From Streptomyces flaveus (GTDB lineage: Bacteria > Actinomycetota > Actinomycetes > Streptomycetales > Streptomycetaceae): a stretch of 64,000 nucleotides of DNA. The notes beneath the pieces are model-generated. The model made no database searches, was not told the origin of the DNA, and saw only the letters and a list, made by a program, of their open reading frames with translations. This document shows positions 48,396 to 57,311 of the stretch, in pieces. The stretch covers positions 1 through 64,000 of the forward strand of contig NZ_BMPQ01000017.1 in NCBI RefSeq assembly GCF_014647675.1, given 5' to 3'. Made by a program: the position numbers and the translations under genes. The stretch's first letter is position 1. Every line of letters starts with the position of its first letter.

Positions 48396-50648
48396 ATGGG
48401 CAGAGGTCTGCTTTCGCTGGTTCTCACCGCGGTCACCGGTGCCGCGTTACTCGCTGCTCCACAGGACGCTGCTCCACAGGACGCTGCCGTTCCGGCGGCC
48501 GCCACCACGCCGCCCACACCGCCCGACGTGTACCGGCCGGTCCGTGGACCGGCCGCCCCGGCCGAGTACCGCTACCTCCAGAAGACCCTGCCGGGAGAGT
48601 CGATTCCGCGCCACGCCCACGACCTCGCCGCGGCACAGGCGCGCGAACTGCCCACCGCCGGCGGGCGTTGGAAGGCCGTCGGGCCCACCAACATCGGCGG
48701 GCGCGTGGTCTCCCTCGCGCTCGACCCCCAGCGCGCCGACACCCTGTACGCGGCGGCCGCCAGCGGCGGGCTCTGGCGCAGCACCGATGCCGGAGCGACG
48801 TTCCACTCGGTGTGGCCCGACAGCTGGACCCAGGCCATGGGCGCGGTCGCCACCGCGCCGGACGGCACCTTGTACGTCGGAACCGGTGAACCCAACCCCG
48901 GCGGCGGAAGCATCACGTACGAGGGGACGGGGCTGTACCGCAGCACCGACGGCGGCGCCCACTGGAAGCCGCTCGGCCTGCGCGACTCCGGAGCGATCAG
49001 CGCCATCACCATCGACCCCGCCAACCCCCGCCGCATCTACGTCGCCGCGGCCGGATCGCTGTACAACGGCGGCGGCGACCGGGGCGTGTACCGCTCGGAG
49101 GACGGCGGCGCCACCTGGGAGCGGATCCTCGCGGGCGCCAACGAGTTCACCGGCGCCACCGAGATCGTCGTCGACGGCGACCGGCTCTACGCCGTGCTGT
49201 GGGACCACCGCCGCCGCCCCGACCTGCGGACGTACGGCGGTGTCGGCTCCGGTGTCTTCCGCAGCACGGACGGCGGCGAGAGCTGGCAGCGGCTCGGCGG
49301 CGGCCTACCCGCCCAGGGTCCCGACGTGGGACGTATCGGTCTCGGCGTCGCGGGCGACCGGCTCTATGCGATCGTCAACAAGTCCAACGGTTCCTTCGAG
49401 GGCTTCTACGCCTCCACCGACGGCGGCAACAGCTGGAACCGCACCCCCGCCAACCAGGCCCTCACCGACTCGCAGTCCACCTTCGGCTGGTGGTTCGGCA
49501 AGGTGTGGATCGACCCCCGGGACACCGAGCACGTGCATGTGGCCGGGGTCGCCCTGCTGACCACGAAGGACGGCGGCGACACCTGGAGCGCCGACGACAC
49601 GAGCATGCACGTCGACCACCACGCCATGGTGTGGGACCCGCGCCGCCCCGGCCGCGTCTACCTCGGCAACGACGGCGGCGTCTACCGCTCCGACTCCGGC
49701 GGCGACGGCGGCTGGGTCAAGTCCCGCCACCAGCCGTACACCCAGCTCTACAGCGCGGCGATCAGCCCGCAGGACGTCTCCAGGATCTCGGGCGGCGCGC
49801 AGGACAACGGCTCGCTGCGCTCCTGGGGCGGGGAGAAGTTCAACGAATACCTCGGCGGCGACGGCGAGGAGAACCTGATCAACCCCACCGACGTGGACAA
49901 CGTCTTCGCCTGCTACCAGTACGGCAACTGCTTCCGCTCCACCGACGGCGGCGACACGCTCACGTACTTCGCCGACGCGACCGCCTATCTGCGCCGCAAC
50001 TGGTTCACCCCGGTGGTCTTCGACCCCCGCGACCCGAAGGTCCTCTACTACGGCTCCGAAGTGCTCAACCGCTCCACGGACGGCGGCGTGACCTGGCAGC
50101 CCATCAGCCCGGACCTGAGCGGCGGCCCGGGCCCCGACCCCCTCTACACCAACTTCGGCACCATCACCTCGATCGCCCCGGCGGGCGACGGACGCACGGT
50201 GTACGTGGGCACGGACGACGGCCGTGTCTGGGTCACCAAGGATCTCGGGGCGACCTGGACGAAGCTGGCCGAGGGGCGGCCCTGGGTGACCCGCGTGGTC
50301 GTCGACCCGAAGAACCCCGAGCGGGTCTGGACCACGCACTCCGGCTACCGCTCCGGCTCCCCGCTCCCCCATGTGTACGGCAGCACCGACGGCGGCAGGC
50401 ACTGGCGGAACCTTTCGGGCAACCTCCCCGCTGCCCCCGTCAACGACCTGGCCGTCGCGCGGGGCGGCCTGCTGTACCTCGCCACCGACCAGGGCGTGTT
50501 CACCAGCGTCACGGGCGGCGGCCTCTGGCTGCGCCTCGGCCGCGGCATGCCGCAGGTGCCGGTCGACGACATCGAGTACGACGCGGAGCACCGCCGCTTG
50601 GTGGCCGCGACGTTCGGCAGGGGCTTCTACGAACTGACCGCTCCCTGA
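48396..50648 (+). CDS. Secreted Asp-box (BNR/sortilin-like) beta-propeller protein, glycosyl-hydrolase-like
   Basis: 750 residues. Signal peptide MGRGLLSLVLTAVTGAALLAAP then a Pro/Ala-rich linker. From about 90 to the end there are at least nine Asp-box motifs of the form S-T/E-D-G-G-x-T/S-W (STDAGATF, STDGGAHW, SEDGGATW, STDGGESW, STDGGNSW, STDGGVTW, STDGGRHW). This is the fold of sialidase/xyloglucanase and VPS10-like propellers. No catalytic assignment is safe. Good ribosome site GGAAGGG. Intact, unlike its neighbours. Confidence 0.85.
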   Translation: MGRGLLSLVLTAVTGAALLAAPQDAAPQDAAVPAAATTPPTPPDVYRPVRGPAAPAEYRYLQKTLPGESIPRHAHDLAAAQARELPTAGGRWKAVGPTNIGGRVVSLALDPQRADTLYAAAASGGLWRSTDAGATFHSVWPDSWTQAMGAVATAPDGTLYVGTGEPNPGGGSITYEGTGLYRSTDGGAHWKPLGLRDSGAISAITIDPANPRRIYVAAAGSLYNGGGDRGVYRSEDGGATWERILAGANEFTGATEIVVDGDRLYAVLWDHRRRPDLRTYGGVGSGVFRSTDGGESWQRLGGGLPAQGPDVGRIGLGVAGDRLYAIVNKSNGSFEGFYASTDGGNSWNRTPANQALTDSQSTFGWWFGKVWIDPRDTEHVHVAGVALLTTKDGGDTWSADDTSMHVDHHAMVWDPRRPGRVYLGNDGGVYRSDSGGDGGWVKSRHQPYTQLYSAAISPQDVSRISGGAQDNGSLRSWGGEKFNEYLGGDGEENLINPTDVDNVFACYQYGNCFRSTDGGDTLTYFADATAYLRRNWFTPVVFDPRDPKVLYYGSEVLNRSTDGGVTWQPISPDLSGGPGPDPLYTNFGTITSIAPAGDGRTVYVGTDDGRVWVTKDLGATWTKLAEGRPWVTRVVVDPKNPERVWTTHSGYRSGSPLPHVYGSTDGGRHWRNLSGNLPAAPVNDLAVARGGLLYLATDQGVFTSVTGGGLWLRLGRGMPQVPVDDIEYDAEHRRLVAATFGRGFYELTAP

Positions 50649-50748
50649 CCCGATTCCCCTCCGGGCGTCCCGAGACGAGATGAGCGGACGCCCGGAGTCC
50701 GGCCACCAGCAAGCGGGACGCCTGGCGGGACGCCCCCGGCGGAACGGC

Positions 50749-51051
50749 TTACCGCCGCAGTTCGGGACCGTGGCCCGAGCCGATACCTTCGTCGTCGCAG
50801 CCGACCCACATCGAGAGATCGTACGGCGTTTGCGGGATGAGCACGATCTCGGACTGCGCGGGGCCCGGCGTCGGCTCCTTCGCCGCCGAGCCCTCCCGCA
50901 ACAGGTCCAGGTCCTCCCTCAGGCGGTCGGCGTCCTCCTGTACCCGGCGGACGTCCAACACGTCCCCGAGGCGGGTCTGCAGCCGACCCACTGATCGGAC
51001 GAGGTCGATGAGAGCGTGCCGGGCGATGGCCAGTTCGTCGTGAACGGACAC
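50749..51051 (-). CDS. Hypothetical small protein with helical N-terminus
   Basis: 100 residues from GTG 51051, preceded by GGAGGGAGG. Residues 1-55 form heptad-like helices (DELAIARHALIDLVRSVGRLQTRLGDVLDVRRVQEDADRLREDL); the rest is irregular, ending SMWVGCDDEGIGSGHGPELRR. I know similar proteins in Streptomyces without a function. Converges on the Asp-box gene (100-bp gap). Confidence 0.7.
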   Translation of the reverse strand: MSVHDELAIARHALIDLVRSVGRLQTRLGDVLDVRRVQEDADRLREDLDLLREGSAAKEPTPGPAQSEIVLIPQTPYDLSMWVGCDDEGIGSGHGPELRR

Positions 51052-51415
51052 GGGGCCGCCTCCCTCCGGACAGGTTCGTGACAGGGCGTTCCGTGGACTG
51101 GTATGACGCAGGAGAGCGTCATAGGCCCATGGTGTCCGGGGCGACGACCGCGCACATGGGCCGTCAGGCCCTTCGGAAGGGGCCGAACAGCATGGGAGGG
51201 AGGCGCCGTTCGGGTTCCTCGGTCGGGCCATCGGGCCAGGCGCCGACCAGGCGTTACTCGGACCGACGGCGGATTGCCGCGAACAGGCGCCGCATGCCCA
51301 GCGCGTGCCCGCCCGTCCGACGAGCACGCCTGGGGCAAGGCCCGGGCCCGGACCGCGGGCACCCGCAGCTGCCGCAGGCCCGCGGCGAACACCAGTAACA
51401 GGCCGTCCTCCGAAT

Positions 51416-51704
51416 CCAGCGGTCGCTCTCCTCGTCGGCGCCTACGTCGCCCACTACGGCTGGTACGAGATCCGCGTCCAGAACAACCCAGCCGCCAAGG
51501 AACCGGTCATCGATGCGGCCGGATCCGTCCATCGCGGCATCGCCGAGACGCTGAACGCCATCGGCCCCACGGTGATCGCTCTCGTCCTCGCGGGCCCTGT
51601 TCGTCACAGCCGTGGTGCTCGTCGGCTTCCGGCGGGCTCGAGGGGCCCGCCGGTCACCCGGTACGAACACCGGCGCCAGGCCGACGCCCAGCCACACCCC
51701 CTGA
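51416..51704 (+). pseudogene. C-terminal remnant of a CcdA-like membrane protein
   Basis: Frame 1 gives ALLVGAYVAHYGWYEIRVQN, EPVIDAAGSVHRGIAETLNAIGPTVIALVLA; a frame change near 51,593 continues ALFVTAVVLVGFRRARGARR to a stop at 51702. The GAYV-x-x-YGWYE-R and PTV-ALVLA pattern is that of the last two helices of CcdA-type cytochrome c biogenesis proteins. No upstream part exists, so this is debris. Confidence 0.55.
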
Positions 51705-51734
51705 ACGCGGGCGGCCGACGGGCCGACCGAGAGG

Positions 51735-52034
51735 TCAGACGGTCATGGTGGTGCCGTCGAAGCGGCTGAGCGTGAAGACGGCGTCCTTCAGCGCCGCCTC
51801 CTTGGCCTCGTGCAGCACGCCCATGGCGACCTCCTCGCCCAGCCGCACCGCCTCGGTGTAGTCGGTACGCCAGTGCACGCCGGCCATGTTCCGGCCGGTG
51901 GCGATGTTGGCGGCGACCTTGTTGAGCTCGCCGCCGACGGTGAGCCGGTCGGCGTCCGGGCCGGTGTACGGCTCCAGGGCGGTGCCGTCGGTGCTGGGCA
52001 CCACCAGGCCGGGCAGGATGTCACCCAACTCGTT
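51735..52034 (-). pseudogene. C-terminal remnant of a vanadium-dependent haloperoxidase/PAP2-like protein
   Basis: The last 99 residues of the frame ending at 51735 read NELGDILPGLVVPSTDGTAL, then LTVGGELNKVAANIATGRNM, AGVHWRTDYTEAVRLGEEVA. The GR-x-x-AGVHWRTD segment is the C-terminal active-site motif (Arg plus the two His-type ligands region) of bacterial vanadium haloperoxidase homologues. The N-terminal four-helix and first ligand motif are missing; residues upstream in the frame are unrelated. Confidence 0.65.
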
Positions 52035-52142
52035 ACACGGCTGCCGACCCCTGCGACTTGCCGTCGCCGTGGAGGAGTTGACCATGCGGCGCGACACCCT
52101 CACCGGCGGGCTGGCCGAGCTTCCGGTGCGGTGGTGACCGGC

Positions 52143-52440
52143 ATGGGACGCGGCACCTGCGTGCATCATCCGCTCTTCGCGCGGCTCTATCCGTGGATGG
52201 GCAAGGCCATGGAGCGGGGCGGCATGGCCGAACAGCGCCAAGCCCTGCTCGCCCGGCTCACCGGCGAGGTGATCGAGGTCGGTGCCGACGACGGGCTCAA
52301 CTTCCCGCACTACCCGGCCACCCGTCACCCGCGTCCTGGGCGTGGAACCGGAGCCGCACCTGCGAAGCTTCGCCCGCGCCGCCGCCGGCCAGGCGCCTGT
52401 GCCGGTCGAGGTTGTCGACGGCCTCGCCGAGCGGACACAG
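52143..52440 (+). pseudogene. Frameshifted and truncated class I SAM methyltransferase
   Basis: From ATG 52143: HHPLFARLYPWMGKAMERGG, then RLTGEVIEVGADDGLNFPHYPAT. One inserted C at about 52321-52323 shifts the frame; skipping it gives VTRVLGVEPEPHLRSFARAA and APVPVEVVDGLAERT. Motif I (E-V-G-A-D-D-G, normally GAGNG) and the acidic GVEPEP loop are clear. The second half of the domain is missing after about 52,440. Confidence 0.75.
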
Positions 52441-52603
52441 CGATCGGGAAATTTGAGGACATCCACACGGCCGTCCATCCCGGACGACCTGCGGGCAGAG
52501 CCCAACGTCCGACCGCTGCCGACCGTTTTGGGCCGGTGTATGGCGTCGGACGTCCACGCGGACGCGCGGTTCCTGGCGCTGGCTGTCCGCGTGGACTGAC
52601 AGC

Positions 52604-53503
52604 TCAGTCGGCGACGGGCCGCTCCCCGTGCCGGACGGGGCAGCCGTGTACGCCGCCGACCGGGCGGGTGCCCAGTTCCTCCAGCCGGTAGCCGTTCGGA
52701 TAGCCCTTGATCTCCCAGTTCTGCCGCGCGTGGTGCGGGGCGCGCCGTGGCGGCATCAGACGGACGGCGCGTCCGCGCAGCCGTACCGCGCGGCGGACGA
52801 ACGCGCTCATGGCGGCGCTCGGCGGGGTATAGCGGAAGGCCCGCAGCAGCGGTTCGTCGAGCAGGGCCAGCGTCGCGGTGCGCAGCAGGGGGTGCAGCGG
52901 GCGCGGATACCAGGAGGCCATCAGGGCGAGCGTGGCGTCGGAGACCCGCCGCGCGTCCTCGTCCCAGGCGAAATGGGCTGCCTCATAGGTGTCGAGACAG
53001 TGCTCGAACTCCTCGTAGGTCTCAGGGATGTCCTTGATGCCCATGTGCTGGCCCAGCGCACGGTAGTGGACGGCGCTGGCCACGGTTTCGTGGCGCGACA
53101 GCTTTCGCCAGCCATAGGCGTCGATCCACCTTTTGGGCATCACGACGAACGTGCAGAGCACGTACCGCATGTCGTCGTTGCTGATGTCGTAGCTGCGGTG
53201 CATCTGGTTGATGCGGCGGATCGCCGTACGGCCCTGTTCGCTGTCGAAGCCGTGCTCGACGACGGCGTCGAGGAGCAGGGACGTGTCGTCGTACCGCTTC
53301 TGTGTCCGGTCGGTGAGCTCGGCCGTCTCGGCGAGCAGCCGCCCGATGCTGGGTACGGCGTACGTTCGGTACAGGGCGAGCTCAAGGGACCGGGTGAAGT
53401 CCCACGGAAACTCGTACGCCGACGCGAGCCGGTAGATCTCCGAGGCGTCCTTGCACGGGTCCAACCGCCGGATATGTTCCAGACGTTCGAAGCGCTTCAC
53501 CAC
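52604..53503 (-). CDS. MpaB/rubber-oxygenase-type protein (DUF2236)
   Basis: 299 residues, all helical. Characteristic segments: DASEIYRLASAYEFPWDFTRSLELALYRTYAVPSIGRLL, RTQKRYDDTSLLLDAVVEHGFDS, AIRRINQMHRSYDISNDDMRYVLCTFVVMPKRWIDAYGWR, and HMGIKDIPETYEEFE. These fit oxygenase MpaB family proteins with a b-type heme; His residues in NQMHRSY and the HYRALGQHMG region are candidate ligands. Start at GTG 53503 after GAAGGGG; the longer frame runs through unrelated DNA. Apparently intact in a degraded neighbourhood. Confidence 0.82.
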   Translation of the reverse strand: MVKRFERLEHIRRLDPCKDASEIYRLASAYEFPWDFTRSLELALYRTYAVPSIGRLLAETAELTDRTQKRYDDTSLLLDAVVEHGFDSEQGRTAIRRINQMHRSYDISNDDMRYVLCTFVVMPKRWIDAYGWRKLSRHETVASAVHYRALGQHMGIKDIPETYEEFEHCLDTYEAAHFAWDEDARRVSDATLALMASWYPRPLHPLLRTATLALLDEPLLRAFRYTPPSAAMSAFVRRAVRLRGRAVRLMPPRRAPHHARQNWEIKGYPNGYRLEELGTRPVGGVHGCPVRHGERPVAD

Positions 53504-53629
53504 GCCGTCCCCTTCTGCCGCCGGGGCTCCAACTCTACGTTGAGAAGGAGGAGATGGGCGGCCAGCCAGAGCAGCCACGCAGGAGGATGAGGTTCCCGAC
53601 TTGTATTGGCTGGAGCGGAGCGCGGTCGG

Positions 53630-53719
53630 GTTGGCCGGTTCGCCACCGCCGCGGCATTCGCGAATTACACCGGCGTCGCCCCGGTCGAGATCGCCAGCGC
53701 GGACAAGGCCCGCCACCGG
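53630..53719 (+). mobile_element. IS110-family transposase fragment
   Basis: VGRFATAAAFANYTGVAPVE then IASADKARHR is the C-terminal transposase_20 pattern (RF-----FA-Y-G-AP-E-SSG---HR) of IS110 elements. About 30 residues survive; both flanks are unrelated. Confidence 0.65.
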
Positions 53720-53735
53720 AGCCACCGAGCGGACC

Positions 53736-53843
53736 CGCCTGCTCTGCTTCAGCGGCGCCGGATTCACCGCCGAGCTGCGCGGCATCGCGGACCGCGACCG
53801 GACGGTCGAGCTGATCGATCTGAACCGTCTCTACGAGGGCGAG
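53736..53843 (+). pseudogene. C-terminal fragment of an archaeal-type ATPase (DUF234-like)
   Basis: RLLCFSGAGFTAELRGIADR, DRTVELIDLNRLYEGE matches the terminal strand-helix-strand of archaeal-type AAA ATPases fused to DUF234 (CFS-aGFT--L, LIDL-RLY-G). It is abutted to, but in a different frame from, the IS110 fragment. Only about 36 residues remain. Confidence 0.5.
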
Positions 53844-54386
53844 TGGCAGCACCGCGCCCAGGCGCGGCGAGAGGTCAGGCCTGACACCAGCGCATGTCCA
53901 GCCCCGTGGAGTCCATGAGGACCTTGTTCAGCGCCTCGACCTCTCCGACGTCCTCGAAGCGCCCGCGTGACCCTGGATCAGGCGAACCCGTACACCACTT
54001 CTCAGGACGCGACCTGTCGGTCACCGACCTCGCGGCCTGCTATGAAAAACATCGAGGTCAGACCAGGCACAGGCCGGGCGTTTGCGATCACTCCGGAGCT
54101 GTCCGATGGTTGTTAGTGACCTTCATACGGCGTGAGCGGGGTGGTCTCTCGCAGGGCCGACGCGCCCGCCAGCGGTCGTCGTGGAGCCGATCGGACCGGG
54201 TCCGAAGCCGTGGGCGGTTCATCGCGTCGGTCCCCTCTCGGAAATCCGCAGGTCCGGAAGCCCGTCAGAAGACCGCCCGCTCTCTCAGGCCCCGGAGACC
54301 GCAGAAGCACATTTCCGTAAGTGCCCCCCACTGGCATCCGATGCAGGGCACCGGCGCAGCAGTTGCGCTACAGAAGGGACAACACC
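53844..54386. other. Stretch without a supported gene upstream of the DUF4397 gene
   Basis: Short frames occur on both strands, none convincing. A minus-strand tail reading RFEDVGEVEALNKVLMDSTG then LDMRWCQA and stop near 53,880 looks protein-like but is not assignable. 54,000-54,130 is AT-richer and may carry the promoter of the secreted protein gene. Confidence 0.4.
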
Positions 54387-55082
54387 ATGAGCACACGACT
54401 CACAAGGGCGGCCTTCGCGCTCGGTGCGGCCGGGCTGCTGGGACTGACGGCTGTGCCCGCCACGTCGGCCGGTGCAGCGCACAACGCGGCGCAGAACAAC
54501 GCCACAGTCACGATCTTCCACGGCATCCCCGGGGCGACCGTGGACATCTACGCCAACGGCAAGAAACTGCTGTCCGACTTCACCCCAGGCTCGCTGAGTT
54601 CTCAGCTCTCCCTGCCCGCCGACTCCTACGACATCAAGATCTTCAAGGCCGGGGCCTCCTACTCCGGCACTCCCGTGGTGCAGAAGACGGTCGAGGTGTC
54701 CAGCGGCACCAACGCCAGCCTGACGGCCAACCTGAACACCGAGGGCCAGCCGGCGCTGAACGCCTTCCTCAACGACACGTCCCAGGTGCCGGGGGACAAG
54801 TCGAGGCTGATCGTGCGGCACGTGGCGGCCGCGCCCGCGGTTGACGTGCGGGCCGACGGCACTCCCGTCTTCAAGAACGTCGAGAACCCGCAGCAGAAGC
54901 AGGCGGACGTCCCCGCCGGGTCGGTCAACGCCGATGTCGTACTGGCCGGCACCACCACTGTCGCCATCGGACCCGCGAAACTCGACCTCGCGCCGGGCGC
55001 CAGCACCGTGGTCTACGCGTGGGGCAGCGCCGACGCCAAGAACCTCGCACTCAAGGTGCAGAAGCTGAGCGCTTCCGGATAG
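54387..55082 (+). CDS. Secreted DUF4397-domain protein
   Basis: 231 residues. Signal peptide (MSTRLTRAAFALGAAGLLGL, then TAVPATSAGAAHNA with cleavage near residue 30). Two DUF4397 beta modules: NATVTIFHGIPGATVDIYANGKKLLSDFTPG and SRLIVRHVAAAPAVDVRADGTPVFKNVENP. Extracellular, probably cell-wall associated; function unknown. Intact ORF, last gene inside the tdk-bounded region. Confidence 0.85.
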   Translation: MSTRLTRAAFALGAAGLLGLTAVPATSAGAAHNAAQNNATVTIFHGIPGATVDIYANGKKLLSDFTPGSLSSQLSLPADSYDIKIFKAGASYSGTPVVQKTVEVSSGTNASLTANLNTEGQPALNAFLNDTSQVPGDKSRLIVRHVAAAPAVDVRADGTPVFKNVENPQQKQADVPAGSVNADVVLAGTTTVAIGPAKLDLAPGASTVVYAWGSADAKNLALKVQKLSASG

Positions 55083-55379
55083 CCCCTGGCCCGGCGCCGA
55101 AAACGCTGTTGCAGAACACGTCGTACGCCGCCGGGGCTGTGCGCAGACGGGCCGCCGGCCACCACGTCGGTGTGCACGGAAGGCGCATGCCTAAGGACTT
55201 CCCTCTCTTCCGGGTCCCCGGCGGGGACTTGAGCCTGCGGCCAAGACCATCCGCCAGGGCCCATACTCCACCGCCCAGAGCCTGCCTCGTTCCATCCGCT
55301 CCAGAACTCACCGCCGCACCAGGCCCGAACGCTCACTCCGCTGCGACGGGCGCGATCAGCGAGCAAGTCCGCTCGCCTC
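55083..55379. other. Non-coding right edge of the tdk-bounded region
   Basis: No supported gene. Short minus-strand frames run here without ribosome sites or motifs. The last 25 bp resemble the DNA left of the left repeat (TCAGCGAGCAAGTCCGC against TCAGCGAGAACGTCCGC), so the duplication extends in diverged form beyond the exact 74 bp. Confidence 0.4.
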
Positions 55380-55453
55380 CCCCTCCGACCGGAAGTCACG
55401 CGGAGGAGACCGGCAGCACGTCCGGCGACAGCGTCCCCGCCCTCGACGCGGAA
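55380..55453 (-). repeat. Right copy of the 74-bp direct repeat at the tdk 3' end, putative attR
   Basis: Identical to 32854-32927. It covers the last 58 bp of tdk including the stop (55396-55398) and 16 bp downstream. Copies in the same orientation, 22.5 kb apart, at the 3' end of a conserved gene are the signature of site-specific integration that preserves the target reading frame. Confidence 0.85.
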
Positions 55454-56046
55454 CTCGTCATCCGCCTGCGGTGATGACGCCGACACAGCACCTCATACCC
55501 CACCTCCGCCGCCGAGCCGGCCACATCCCCCACCACCACCTGCTCGCCCTCGACCACCATCTCCCCAGCCAGCGTGCGCGCGTTGTGGGTGGCTCGTGCA
55601 CCGCACCAACACATCGCCTCGACCTGCAACGTCTCCACGCGGTCTGCAAGTTCGATCAAACGCTGCGAGCCAGGGAAGAGCTTGGTGCGGAAGTCCGTGG
55701 TGATGCCGAACGCGAAGACGTCCAAGTCGAGGTCGTCCACGATCCGGGCCAACTGGTCGATCTGCTCCGGCGCGAGGAACTGCGCCTCGTCCACGATCAC
55801 GTAATCGACCTTGGCACCGTGCGACATCTGCTCCACCAGGTACCCGTACAGGTCCATGCCCGGAGCCGCCTCAACCGCGTCCGTGACCAAGCCCAAACGC
55901 GACGACAACTTACCCTCGCCGGCACGGTCATCCCGCGTGAAGATCACACCCTGCAGACCCCTTGCCGAACGGTTGTGCCCAATTTGAAGCGCCAAAGTCG
56001 ACTTCCCGCAGTCCATGGTTCCGGAGAAGAACACCAGCTCGGGCAT
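55396..56046 (-). CDS. tdk: Thymidine kinase (type II)
   Basis: 216 residues. Walker A GTMDCGKST (9-17), Walker B/catalytic DEAQF (about residues 88-92 region, VIVDEAQFL), lasso loop FAFGITTDFRTKLFPGS, and the zinc cysteines CWCGARAT and CRRHH. It phosphorylates thymidine with ATP for dTMP salvage. GAAAGGTG precedes the ATG. The C-terminal 20 residues (MTSSASRAGTLSPDVLPVSSA) are outside the catalytic fold, and their DNA is the repeated segment, so integration does not harm the enzyme. Confidence 0.95.
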   Translation of the reverse strand: MPELVFFSGTMDCGKSTLALQIGHNRSARGLQGVIFTRDDRAGEGKLSSRLGLVTDAVEAAPGMDLYGYLVEQMSHGAKVDYVIVDEAQFLAPEQIDQLARIVDDLDLDVFAFGITTDFRTKLFPGSQRLIELADRVETLQVEAMCWCGARATHNARTLAGEMVVEGEQVVVGDVAGSAAEVGYEVLCRRHHRRRMTSSASRAGTLSPDVLPVSSA

Positions 56047-56117
56047 GGCGGGTTGAGCACCTTTCGGCGGAGGGGATTCGCGGAAGGGATTCCCGGGGCG
56101 ATTCGGGCGGCCGACGA

Positions 56118-57311
56118 TCAGGAGCGTACTTCGAGCAGCGGGACCAGCTGCTCCGCGGGGGTCATCGAACCGTGGTTGCCGAGCATCGACGACTCCTTCG
56201 GCTCCCGCTGCGAGGCGATGAGCAGGACGTCGTCGCGGGCCGCCGCGACCACGTCGCCGATACGGGCGTACACCCGCTCCTCGATCCCGTCGGGCGGCCC
56301 GAACCAGCCCGCCGCGATCGCCTCGTCCCGGGACGCCACCCAGAACTGCTCACCGAGCACCTCGCGCCAGCAGGTCAGGACGTCCGACGCGGCGCCCGGG
56401 ACGGCGTACACATGCCGGGCGCGGCCCTCGCCGCCGAGCAGGGCGACCCCGGCGCGCAGCTCCCAGTCCTCGTCGAAGTCGATGCGGTGCGGCTCGCCGA
56501 AGGGGATGTCGATCATGCCGTGGTCGGCGGTGACATACAGGGCCGTGCGGGACGGCAGTTGCTCGGCCAGGCGCTGGACCAGGCGGTCCACGTACATGAG
56601 TTGTCCGCGCCAGGGATCCGAGTCGACGCCGAAGCGGTGGCCCTTGCCGTCCACCTCGGAGTAATACGTGTAGACCAAGGAGCGGTCCCCGGCGGCCAGT
56701 TGCTCGGCCGCGAGGTCCATGCGGTCCTCGCCGGAGAGGCGCCCGTGGAACGTTCCGCCGCTCAGCGCGACCTTCGTCAGGGGTGTGTTCTGAAAGGTCG
56801 GCGAGGAGACCTGTGCGGTGTGCACGCCCGCCGCGTCGGCCAGCTGGAAGACCGTGGGGTGCGGCTGCCAGACGTTCGGCGGTGTCCAGGGGTTCCAGCG
56901 GAGCTGGTTCATCAGCTCACCGGTCGCCGGATTGCGCACGGTGTAGCCGGGCAGGCCGTGGACGCCCGGCGGCAGCCCCGTACCGACCGTGGCGAGCGAG
57001 GTGGCGGTGGTCGCGGGGTAGGCGGCGGTGATCGGGCGGCCGGTGCCGCCGCGGGAGCTGCCCAGGAGGGAGCTCATGAAAGGGGCCTCTTCGGGGTGCG
57101 CCTTCAGCTGCTCCCAGCCGAGGCCGTCGATCAGGAAGACGCAGTTCCGGTCGGCCGGGGTCAGGTCCGTGAGCGTGGCGTTCTGATTCGGTACGCCCAT
57201 GCCCGCGGCGAGCGTGGGCAGCAGCTCGGCGAGCGAACCGGAGCCGTACTCCGGCACGGGTGCGGACTCGACGGTCAATGGTTCCGGATGGTCCCAGACA
57301 GGCTGCGCCAT
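56118..57311 (-). CDS. Alkaline-phosphatase-superfamily nucleotide pyrophosphatase/phosphodiesterase
   Basis: 397 residues. Metal and nucleophile motifs: FLIDGLGW (Asp), AYPATTATSLATVGTG (nucleophilic Thr), YYSEVDGKGHRFG (Asp/His), TADHGM (Asp-His) and GNHGSMT (His). NPP-type phosphodiesterase, cytoplasmic as no signal is present. Downstream of DUF5998 with a one-base TGATG overlap, so co-translated. Natural substrate unknown; nucleotide sugars or cyclic dinucleotide products are possible but not shown. Confidence 0.9.
   Translation of the reverse strand: MAQPVWDHPEPLTVESAPVPEYGSGSLAELLPTLAAGMGVPNQNATLTDLTPADRNCVFLIDGLGWEQLKAHPEEAPFMSSLLGSSRGGTGRPITAAYPATTATSLATVGTGLPPGVHGLPGYTVRNPATGELMNQLRWNPWTPPNVWQPHPTVFQLADAAGVHTAQVSSPTFQNTPLTKVALSGGTFHGRLSGEDRMDLAAEQLAAGDRSLVYTYYSEVDGKGHRFGVDSDPWRGQLMYVDRLVQRLAEQLPSRTALYVTADHGMIDIPFGEPHRIDFDEDWELRAGVALLGGEGRARHVYAVPGAASDVLTCWREVLGEQFWVASRDEAIAAGWFGPPDGIEERVYARIGDVVAAARDDVLLIASQREPKESSMLGNHGSMTPAEQLVPLLEVRS

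Noticed and set aside
53880..53960. Minus-strand tail reading VLMDSTGLDMRWCQA and stop
   Set aside because: Too short to assign and no upstream domain could be followed.
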